Positions 47,901 through 59,900 of a stretch of DNA of 64,000 bases are shown piece after piece. Both the position numbers and the translations under genes were made by a program. This DNA comes from Dastarcus helophoroides (lineage: Eukaryota; Arthropoda; Insecta; Coleoptera; Bothrideridae): the NCBI GenBank assembly GCA_028583605.1, contig CM053333.1, positions 14,798,638 to 14,862,637 of the forward strand, given 5' to 3'. Numbering within the stretch: position 1 is the first letter of the stretch; each line of letters begins with the position of its first letter. The notes beneath the pieces were generated by a model, which was given only the letters and a program-made list of their open reading frames with translations, had not been told where the DNA came from and made no database searches.

Positions 47901-50900
47901 GTAAGTCAAAGTGTCAAAACTGACAGAGGTGTCCTTGAAATTTTGTTTTGATGGGAGAGGAAAATAAAAAATTCTGAACCATCACGACGTAAATTTTTCC
48001 AAATCTATCTTTTATACAGTTATAATATCTAACAAATTCCAATCTTAATGAAAATATGTATCTTTTTTACCGCTTTTTTTTTCGACCACGCAAACACGGG
48101 TGTAGGGTGATTTAAAATATGTCTACTTTTTCCTAAATTTTGACTTCTCGAATTTTCGATCATTCTCTCGAAATTTCGACTTTTTTCAAAATTCGCCCTT
48201 TTCGAAATTTCTCCGTTTCTCTCAAAATTGAGCCGTTTCTGAAAATTTCAATCATTTTTTAATTTAACTCTCAGCAAATTCCGATTTTTTTTCTCGAAAT
48301 TCGTCCTTTTCCGAAATTCCTTTATTTTTCGAAATTCGATTTTATTCTCAGAATTCGTTTTTTTTCCTGCAAATTTCATGTTCTTTAAAAGATGCTGACT
48401 TTTTTCGAAATTTCAATTATTTTTTTTCGAAATTTATAGCCCTTTTCAAAATTTCTAGTTTTCTTTTAAAATTGTGACTTTTTCAAAATTGGCTTTTCCG
48501 CAGAAATTTCACCGTTTTTTTCAACATCGTTTTTTTTGAAAATGTTGACTTTAATATTCCTATTTTCTGGACATTTTAACTTATGGCTCAAAAAACGTTT
48601 TTTTCTCAAAATTTTAACCTTGTCGCCGTTTTTGTCAAAATTTCAACCTTTTCGAATTCGACTTTGCAAATGGTGGAAATTTCGACTTGTTTCTTATCAG
48701 TTTCGATTTTTTTTTTCTCAAAATTCGCCTCTTCTCCAAATTTCATTTCTATTCTCAAAATTCGATTTTTTCCCAGCATTTCATGTTTTTAAAAAAATGC
48801 CGATTCTTCTAAATTTTGACCTGTTCTCGAAATTTCTAGCTTTTTCCTTAAAAATGGAGATTATTTTTTTGATTTGATTTCTTCTCAAAATTCGTTTTTT
48901 TCGCCGAAAATTTTGATTACTGCAGACCTACTAGCCAGAATATCAACGTTCTTCTCGAAATTTCGACTTTTTTTCTTCTTAAAATTGGTTTTGTTTAATT
49001 CTCAACATTCCACTGTTTTTGCTTAAAATTCCGTGTTTTTAAAATTCCGTGTTTTTAAAATGTGGACTTTTCTGGAAATTTGTTTTTCAGGAATAATTTT
49101 TTTTCAAATTGCGCCGTCTCAAAATTTTTTGAAAATTTCGACTTTTTTAAATTAAGTTTCTGGAAATTTCGACTTGCAAAATTCATCCATTTTCGAAATT
49201 TCTACTTTTTTTTAATTTTTTTGGTCGAAATTTTTACTTTGTTCTCAGAATTCCCTGTTTTTTTGTTAAAATTTTGTTCTTTGGAAAATGTTGACGTTGC
49301 TCTCAGTTTCGACTTTTTTCTCAAAGTTTCGATCTTTTTCTCCAGATTTCGACGTTTCTTTTCAAAATCCATATTTTTCTGAAAATTTTAATTTTTTTAA
49401 ATCCTATTTACGAGAAATTTCGACTTATTTTTTAAAATTGCCTTTTTTTGAAATTCCGATGTTTTTTTCTTAAAATTGGACACTTCATGCTTTTTGAAAT
49501 ATTTCTACTTCTTTCGGCATTTTGAGTTTCTGGCAAAATTTTGATTGTTTTCTTGAAATATGCCCTTATTTTTTAAAAATGTTTTGAAATTCGCCATTTT
49601 TCTTGAAATTCTGCGTTTTCTGAAAATTTCGATCTCTTTTAATTCGAGTTCCTGGAAATTTCGACTTGTTTCTCAAATTTCATATTTTTGTCTTAATTTC
49701 AACTTCTCAATATTCGACTTTCTTAAAAAATTGCATGTTTTTTGAAAAATTCGACCATTTCCTCGACCTTTTTCTCGAAATGTTAACTGTTTTTTGAAAA
49801 TATGTTTTTTTTAATTTCATAATTGTTTCTAAATTCGGTTTATTATAGGATTTAAACTTTCTGAGAATTTGGATTTGTTTCCAAAAATGCCTTTTTTATC
49901 GAAATTTTGACTTTTATTTTACCGCTCGACCTGTTTTTGGAAATTTTGATCTGTTTGCTCGAAAGGCTTTTAGATAAAAGTAAAGAAATGAAACATTAGA
50001 CACCATTAACATTAAAAGAAAATTAAATTAAATATTTTTTAAAACCTGGAACTCGAAAAAATGATCTAACGTTAGTTTTAAACTTGGGTAGATGGTTTCC
50101 ATCTATTTATAGGTTTTTTAAATCGGGACTTCTGGTATAAAAATTTGTTGGCAAACAGAATTCAAAATTTTCAAGAATTTGTCAATAAAATGTAATTGGT
50201 TGACACATCTGTATTTTTAACTAATTCTGTTATCTTATCTGCATTTTGTTTATTTTTCATCATTTAATAACATGAACACTTCAGCTCACTTTAAATTTAA
50301 TTATAGTGTTGAAAAACAACAATTTAATTGGTTACGATCTTGAACTAGTTTGTACATAAATTGTCTTGTGGTCACGCTCGTTTGATCTTATTTTTTGACC
50401 CTTTTGTGTATTTTTTACCGATAAGTATTGTCACTGAGGCGCAGATGGATTCTAGTAAGTTAAAACGCTAACAAATAATTCTGATTCATTTTGGAAAACA
50501 CGTTTTGACAACAGAAAATTATTTCTCCCTAACACCATATTTCTACATGAATGGATATTTAGTTTTGCAGCCGTTTTTCCGAAATTTTAAATTTTGCGAA
50601 ATCGGCTTATAAAACAGAAAATATTAATTTGATTATTTCCTAACACACTTGGGTGCGTTTTTGGGAATTACACTCTGTTCTTCGGGAAATAACGCGATGA
50701 AAGATTAGTTTTGCTATTTTTGAATTCGGTTGTTAATATTTTTGTTTCGGTTTATTATAATTTCTTCATATATTTATATTCTTTATAATTTATTCCTTTC
50801 ATTACACGGCCAAAATTTGTAGAGTTATGACAAAAAGATCTATTGTACTTTTCGAGACAAAATATTTTAAATTGAATTTTATTCATATTGAAATACTAAA

Positions 50901-53900
50901 AATTATTTTTTTTTAAATTCTAAAACTTAACATTTTTATCTAAATTTTATATAAGAATATTGAATTTTATTTTAATTTTTTTTTTAACTAAAAATTTAAT
51001 TCGGAGACATTGAAATTTAATTTGTTTTGAATTTCGTTTATTTATTTACAAACATTTAATTTAGAGTTTGTAGAAATTGTAGAGCAATTTATTTTAAAAG
51101 AGATGATATTTTTGTTCATTTTCAAGCATCAATATTTTAATTTTAATTTTGAATTTAATTTGAAACCTCTAAAAACTTTTAATTTGCGTTTTTCATTTTG
51201 AACGAATAACATTTTTATTATTATTATTATTTTACGGCACCAAAAACATTTATTTGAAATATTAAATTTGTTTATTTGGAACCAATACTTTAACCTGGAT
51301 TTGGTTCATTTTGAAATACTAAAGATATATTAATCAGGAAACAAACATTTTTACTCGAATATATACTTAAAAAAATTATGCACATTTTGATGCACAGACC
51401 AATAGGTTTAAACGTTTATCAGATTCAGAATTTGGAAGCCAAAGACCGGTTTCAATTTTTTAAGACCCCGCAATTTGGCAGTTTTGAAGTCTAAAAATTA
51501 TTCTTCGTAATAACTAATTTTTGTTTCAATATTAAAATATTTGTTTGCAAACATTAACATTTTTTCGGAGTTTATTGAAATTGAGTGATTTTGGAAGACA
51601 TGCCTTTTTTGTCCATTTTGAGGCATCGTCTTATAATTTATTTAAGTTTATTTGGAAACATTAAACTTCAAATTTAGTATAATTAGATATACTAAAACTA
51701 TTTTTTAAAAATTTTAAATCAACAATTTTCATTCTATTTTTATTTTTGTTTTCATTTTATTAAAATTTTAATTTGAATTTGTTTATATAATAAACATTAA
51801 ATTTTTCGGGGTTTATAGAAATTAGATTTAATTTATTTTGAAACACTTTCGTTTTTGCCCATTTTAACAGACCAGAATATTAAAATTTTAATAGTGTTTA
51901 ATACAAAACATTGATGTGTGGATATAGTATAATTTGAATTACAAACAATAATTTTTCTCTAATAATTATAAATTTTGTTCCAATTTGGTTAACATTTTCT
52001 TTATTTACAAAGCTTACATTTTTTTGGAGTTTGTAGAAATCTGAAATTAATTTATGTTGGAAAATATTAATTTGTTTGCCATTTTGAGGCATCAGAATTT
52101 TAAAAATTTAATCTTTTTGTATTTGCAAATATTAAAAGAGGGGTTCCCAACCTTTTTCTGTTGCCTCTCTTCCCTGAGAATGAAAAATATATTTATTCCT
52201 CCTCTAAATATTTTTCAAAAATATCGTAAATTCTAATCAAAGCTGATGGTTAAAAAAGTTAAAGTTTTCAAAAAAATTCGAAATCTTAAAAAGCAGTAAA
52301 AATTTTGAAAAATGTCGAAATTTTGGAAAAATAGCGGAAACTTTTAATTCCAAAATTTGAAAGATATAAGGAGAGATGTTCAAAAAACTCCAAAAGTTGA
52401 GATTTTAAAAAGATGAAATGGCCAACAAAAAGTTAAAATTTGAAATAAATTTAAAAAAAATCTGAATTATGACAGAAATTGAAATTAAAAAAAGCCTTAC
52501 GTTTTACAATAGTCGAAATATTGAAAAATGGTCAAATATTTCAAAAAAAGGTGAAGTTTTGAAAAAAGTCAAACTTTTCTAAAAAATTCCAAACTTTAAA
52601 AAATGGCCAAACCTTTAAAAAAGATCGAAAAGAAACGTCGATTTTTGAGAAAATTTTCGAGAAAAATTCAACCATTTTAAAAATGTTCAAATTTTAAAAA
52701 ATAAGTCCCAATTCTGAAATAAAATCGTGGAAATATTTCAAATTTTCAAAAAATTTGAGAGTTGCAATTATTGAAGTCGATTTAAAAACAGATATGTCGA
52801 AGCTTTGAAAAGAAACAGTCATTTTTTAATAATGTTGAAATCGAAATTTTGGAAAAATCCAACCTTCAAAAAGTTTTTCATTTAAAAAAAAAACTCAAAA
52901 TGTGTCCGAATACACATGGGGCCCGGTCCCCTTCTGATCTCTTTACGCCCCCTGGTTGAAAAGTCCAGCATTAAAGTTCATTTCAACTTAGTTTACTTTG
53001 GAAGACTAAAAGTTTTTTTAATACCTGTATTTTTTGTTAAAATTTTGACGTTTTTTAACATGTGCAAATATTAATTGTGTTTCAAATTTGATTTAATTTA
53101 TTTAGAAAGTCATTCTTTTCTCTACATTTTGAGGCGTCAGAATTTTTAAATTTAAGTTTCGTTTGTTTTCGTGAATTTGGAAGACTAAAAATTTTTATTT
53201 TAATGCCTATTATTTTTGTCTCCATCATATTAACATTTTAATTCGAAATTGTTTATTTGCAAACATTGTTTTTTTTTTAAGTTAAAAAGGTTAAGGTAAA
53301 ATTTAACTATTGTTTATTTGGAAACATGAAAGTTTGAATTAAGTCAGTTAGAAAGACTAAAATGTATTTTTTAGTAAGTAAAGTTGCTGCTTTAATTTTA
53401 TTAAAATTTTAATTTCATTTTTGTTTATTTACAAACCTTCAGTTTGTTGAAATTTCAATTTAATTTATTTTGTAAGACCTTAATTTTTTATCACTTATAT
53501 GCATCAACATTTTAAAATTTAAATTCATGTTTTGTTTTTTTTTTTTTTGTAAATTTAATTTAATTCGAATAACTAAGAATGATTATACTTTGTTAATTTG
53601 GACTTTAAGTTTTTATTTGGATGAAATTTAAGTTGTAATTTTATTTTAGTTTATTTTGAACCATTAAAATTTTAGTACGATATATTTCTTCCGAGATTGG
53701 ACCGTGTCAAAGAACTACTAAAAGTGTTCGACGTTTCGCCCACCATCGTAGGGGGCTTCTTTAGGAACAAAGAAAAGAAACAATAAATAAAAAGAGAAAT
53801 ATAAGGGAATATGCAAAAATAAAAGCATGAAAAGGCCAATTTCAAAACATCAGACCACGGTAACTCAATATGTCCATCATACCAGAGGCGAAATTCTTCT

Positions 53901-56900
53901 GAATTGAAAATTGGTACAAAGGATAAGAATGTTTGGACAGAAGAGCACGGTAACTCAGTATGTCCACCATACCAGAGGCGAAACTCTTCTGAACTCATTA
54001 AAATTTTGTTTTGAATGTCATATTTATTTTGAACTATTAGGAATTCTTTCAGGGTTATTTAAAACTGAACTTCTACTACTAGTACTTGAGATTTTCAATT
54101 TCTTATGAAAATCATGCCTACATTCTAAAAGACCAACAAGTCTACAAGGCTACAAGTGTAGCGCAAGATGAATCCAATTTATAATTGAAACAACTTCTAT
54201 AGTGGTCACTAATTCTAGTAAAAAGAGTACCAGTTTGACCAATATATAATGTTTCATATTTTACTTGACAAGACTTTCTCTTTATTGTTTTTATTAAATT
54301 CTCTTCTTCGTTAAATTTAGCTGTTTACTAAGTTTTGAGGAATGTGTGCTTTCTAGGACAATATCCGCCTGCTCCTCCCCAAGGTTATGGGGATTACCCG
54401 CCAGCCGCGCCCGGCTACGCCCCAGCTCCAGGTGGCTATCCGCCGCCGCAGGGCTATCCCTCGTACCCACCACCCGGTGGTCAGTACCCGCCAGCCGGTG
54501 GTCAGTACCCGCCACCAGGGGGACATTATCCACCACCGGGTTCCGGTGGTCCGCATCCTCCTATATCGACCCAGCCAGTAGGTCAAGCCGATGCAAGTAA
54601 GTGGAAATTCCGTTTATGTATTGGGTATCATGTTATTAACTGAATAAATAATATCGATGCTAATGTATATATAGCCGATGACTTTTGATAAAATGAAAAT
54701 AAAATATTTACTTAAAACAAATAAAATGATAACAAGTAACAAATAACAAATAAAAGCTCTGTAAAAGATTTATTATGTATGTATTATGTTAGGTTTCTGT
54801 TAATTTTATAATAATCACACTTGAAATTTCTCAGTTACATTTGAATATTCCCCACGCGAGTTCAATTGGTTTTTAATGATTCGTTAATGAAGTGAACCTT
54901 AACAATTAACATAAAAGTAGTCTAAATAATGCCAGAATCAAAAATACAAGCTAGATTTAAACGCATACCGCATGTTCTCTTTAGAGGATTTAGGAAATTG
55001 TTTGTAATTAAGCGTTCTCCCAAGGCCAAAGGATACCATAGGTTCTTATCAGAGGATGAGCAAAGGTTTGTCCAAAATCTATTTATAGTTCAATCTTATC
55101 TATAACTATTCAATCGTCTGTTTATTTTTATGCTCCATTTTTAGGTGGTTGGATGAATATGCCGCAAAGACCAGCCAACTGCCCAGCAGGATTGGAATAC
55201 CTTACTTTGATTGATCAATTGCTGGTACATCAGAAAGTTGAACTACTTGAAGGTTCCAACCCCCGGCTTAATAATTCAATCGAGTTAATCAATTGCTATT
55301 TTAGCGTTTACTGGATTTGAAACTAAAAACAAATTTACAATCAAAAATAGTCTAGGGCAAAAAGTGTACTATGCGGTCGAGGATTCCGATTGCTGTACTA
55401 GGAACTGTTGCGGACCCATGAGACCTTTCGACATGAAGATACTGGATAATTACAAAAACGAAGTTATACACTTGTACCGGCCTCTGGCTTGTGACTCTTG
55501 CTGTTTTCCATGTTGCCTACAGGTTAGTAATGGCATCTGGAAATCTCCAAACCAAAGATCTCCTCTATTATTAGATCTATGATCTAAACAGACGGCGTTG
55601 GTTAGGTTGACGGCCATGTTGCTTATTTTCGTGCAGCGGTTAAAGTTTTTTACAGGCATTGTCATTTCCATGTAGCGATGAACATTTTTTACAGTTTATG
55701 TTTGCGGTGATCAGGGCCGAAGAGGATGGCAAGGTTCTCTTTGGAATGGAAATGTTTAATTCGGGAACGATTTTTTTCCAAATAGAATGAGAGAACTAGT
55801 TCGCGATTTTAAAATGGACTCCACTTTAAGCTGGTAATGGTCGTTGGTAGCGCGTGGGTGATGCGTGGGTGGCGCATGGGTTGCGCGTGGGTAGAGGTTA
55901 GATGGTGCGCGGATTAAAATTAGGATTTTTTTTAGAAATCTAATCCTGTTAATTTCGAATTTTTAACATTTTTTTATGAATTACAAGAACAGTTTTTAGA
56001 TTTAGCAATTTTTTAATTTAGATTTTCACCTCGATAGCTTGACTTTAATCTTGATATTTCATTTTTCTCAAAATGTCAAATTTTTAAAAATTTTAATTCT
56101 AGTCTTGGCTTCTCAACTTTTTTCTAGAAAATATAAGAAACGTATTTAAATTTTGATTTTCTTTTGTCGAAAATTTCACTTGACTTTACTATCCTTATTT
56201 CGTCCTCAATCTCGATACTTCGGGTCTTCTCTGGGACACTCTTTTCGATATTTGTGTTTGTTTTGATAATTTGGAGTTTAAAAAAAAAAAGAATTGATTT
56301 TTTGAGTAAGTGGTGCGTGGGTAACCTGTGAGTGGAGCGTGGGTAGCACTTGGGTGGGACGTAGGTATTAAAAGAATTAGTTCGCGATTTGAAAATGGAC
56401 TAGTTCACGCCGAAAAGTGGCCGTGGGTGCCGCGTGGGTGGCACCTGGGTAGCGCTCGAACTTTAAACTTCGCTTTTTTCTTAAAATTTCAACTTCAATC
56501 TTGACATATATTTTTTTCGAAATTCTCTAAGTTTTGAGAACAGCTTTATTAGCAAGTTGTGTATTTTCGAAATTAATTTTATAATTTTGAGCATTCTTTT
56601 AAATGTAAATTCTATACTTTTTCCGTAATTGCGACTTAATTTTCAAAATTACCAATTTTCAGTTTCAATTTTGACGTTCTTTTTTTAAATATCGACCTTT
56701 AAACTCGGAAATTTCGATTTTTCTGGAATTTTGACATTGTTTTGGTTTTTCGAAATTAAATAATTTTAAATTGTCGACAACAGCTTTTTCGAGAATTGTT
56801 TTTTAAATTGGGAGTGTTTTTTTAACATTTCGATTTTAATTCCAGTATTTTAAAGGTTTTCTCGAAATTTTGACTTTAAACTCGAAAATAATAAAGTGTA

Positions 56901-59900
56901 AACTCGAAATTTATAAAAAAATTGAATATTTTTTCTCTTTATTTTTCCTATCATTTTCAAGTATCAACTTTTTTACATTTCTTTCTGAAATTTCGTTCTT
57001 TTCTGGAAATTTTGACTGGTTTTCATTACTGGCCATTTTTCACGAAAATTTGATCTTTTTAAATGTTCCATTAAATTTCTAATTTTGCTATTTGAAATTT
57101 CGAGTTTCGAAAATTTGACCGTAATCTCGAAAGATCATTTCTCAAAATGTCAATTTTAAAAAAATTTCAATCTTGAATTTTTTCTTAGAAATAATAAAAA
57201 ACGATTTTAAATTTCGTCATTTTTTTGTCCAAATTTTTATTTTATTTTCGATATTTTGACTTTTTTAAGACTTTTGTTTCAGTATTTTTATTGGTTTCGC
57301 AAATTTTCTATTTTATAAAAGAATTATCAACATTTCGAGTGGCGCATGTATGGTGCGTGGAGAGCGCGTTGGTGGCAGATGGGCGATGCATGGGATTGCC
57401 TTTATCTAGAAAAGTTTTTAAATTTTGATATTTTTTGTCGAAATTTTGACTTTAATCCCGATATTTCGTCTTAAGTTTCGATATTTCACTTTAATATCGT
57501 ATATCAACTTTTTTTTTATCAAAATTTGGAATGTAAGATCGAAAATGATAAAAATTGATGTTGCAAACTCGAAATTTTATAAATTACGAAATAATACAAC
57601 GCAAAATTTATTTAAAAAAATCACGAATATTTTTTTTTTGTAGTTGTTATTTCTCTTCGAGTTTTATTTTTTCTTTATTTCGACTTTATTTTTCAATATT
57701 AATTTTCTTCTGGAAATTTTGGAGTAGTTTTCATACATTTCAAGTTTTTTATTTTCGATTTTTAATGTGACAAATTGGAGTATTTTTTAATATAGGTCAA
57801 ATTGTCGAATTTTTTTTCAAAATTATCAGTGTTCAGTATCAGTTATGACTTGTTTTTCTGAAATCTCGAGCTTACATTCAAAAATTCCACTTTTTCTAGA
57901 AATCTTCACATTATTTGCATTTTTTTGAAGATTTTGACAACAGTTTTTTAATTCAATTTTTTTAACACTATTTTTGAACTCTTATCCAAGACTTGAAAGT
58001 GCAAGAGAGAAATTAAGAGAAAGCGTCAAGATTTTGAGCAAAACTGAAAATTTATTGAGAAAACTAAACATTTTTCCCGTTTTATTTCTCTCGCATAATT
58101 TTTGATTTTCACTTTTACGTTTTTCCTGAAATTACGACCTTTTATGGAAATGTTGTTTCTTTTTTTTAAATGTTTTTAAACCTAAATTACCAATATCGTT
58201 TTTTATTAAATTTTGATTTTTTCTATTGTAAGTTATTTGGCAACATCGTGTGTTTCCTGAAATTTTGATTTTTTTTAAGTTAAGTTTTTTAGAACATTAT
58301 TTTCCATATGTCTATTTGTTTTACAAAATTTTGAGTTTATGAAAAAATATCGACATTTCGAGTAAGCAGCGTGTGGGTGATGCCTGGACAGCGTGGGTAG
58401 CGCGTAGCTGATGCGTGGGCAGAGCGTGGGTGGCACGTGGGTAGCCTTAGAACTTCGAGCTTAACTTTTTTCGTAAAATTTCGATTTTAATCTTGAAATA
58501 TCACCCCTTTCTTCGAAATTTTGAGAGTAGTTTATTGTACCTCACAAGGTTTTTTATTTTCGATATTAATTTAACAGTTTTTACCATTTTTTAATATAAA
58601 TTTAAGTTTTTTTTCAAAATTGCGACTTTTTTCCCAAAATTGTCAGTTTCCAATTCACATTTTGACTTTTTCTGAAATATCGACTTTAAAGTCGAAATTT
58701 CGGCCTTTTTATGGAAATTTTGCCACTTGGATTTGTACACTTTTTTTCGAAATTGAACTTAATTTTTTTCGAGATTTTGAGAAAAGTCTTTGATTTTGAT
58801 TTCTTTTCGATTTTTTTGCCCTAATCTCAATATTTCGGGGTTTCTCTTGAAATTTCGGCTCTAACTCGAAAATAATAAAAATTGAAAGTTAAACTCGAAA
58901 CTTTGAGAAAGCGTCGACATTTTGGGAAAAAGTTTAAATTTATAAAAAAACTCGAAACATTTTTCTGTTTATGTTTATGTATCTTTCTCATAATTTTGTA
59001 CTTTTAATTTTTTGATTTTTTTCGAAATTTCGACTTTTTTCCTATTTGCAAAGGGACTAGTTCACGCCGAGAAACGGTCGTGGACGGCAGGTGGGTGGTG
59101 CGTGAGTGGTAGGTGGGTGGTATGTGGGAGGCACGTGGGTGGTGTGTGGGAGGCATGTGGATGGCATCTGGGTAGTGCTCGAACTTAGAGCTTAACTTTT
59201 GTTTGTTAAAATTTCGACTTTAATTTTGAAATATCGACCTTTTTCTTGAAATTGTGGGCGCATTTTTTTAATTTCGACATAAATTTTACAATTTTGAGGA
59301 TTATTTTAAATGTAAATTATATATAAGTGCGAGTTTTTTTAAATTACCAATTTTCAGTTTCAATTCCGATGTTCTTTTCAAAATTTCGACGTTAAAGTCG
59401 AAATTTCGGCTTTTTAATTTAGATATTATTGACTTTTATTCAAAACTAAACTTCATTTTGAATTGCCAACCCCCTCTTTTGGAGACTTTCGGTTATTTAC
59501 ATTTTTTCACGAAATTTTGACTTTTTTGAAATTTCTGGCTTTGGTTTTTTTGATTCTGTTGTTAATCCCGAATTATCTACCATTTATTTCGAAATTGTGA
59601 TTTTTTTTTAAGTTTCGGTTTTTTTAACATTATTTTTTATTAATTTCTCAAAATTTTGATCTTTAAAAAATACTGACAATTCGAGCAGGCAGAGAGTGGA
59701 TGGTACGTGGGCAGCACGTGGGGGATGCGTGGACAAAACGTGTGTGGTAGGCACTTGGGTGGCGCGTAAGCGCTGCGGTGGCGCGTGGGTAGCGATGGGG
59801 TGACGCATTGACTGGAATTTTGTTTTTTTTAAGAATTGAAATTCGTTTCTGTTTATTTTTCTTTCTCATCATTTTCGAGTTTTGACTTTGGGTTTTTACA

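Noticed and set aside
53672..53998. 108-codon minus-strand open frame
   Set aside because: It spans the 90-bp repeats and tail of the Penelope relic; the repeated FRLWY blocks come from the DNA repeats, not from a gene.
54294..54600. Several open frames on both strands over scramblase exon 2
   Set aside because: Shadows of the GC-rich Pro/Gly-coding exon.
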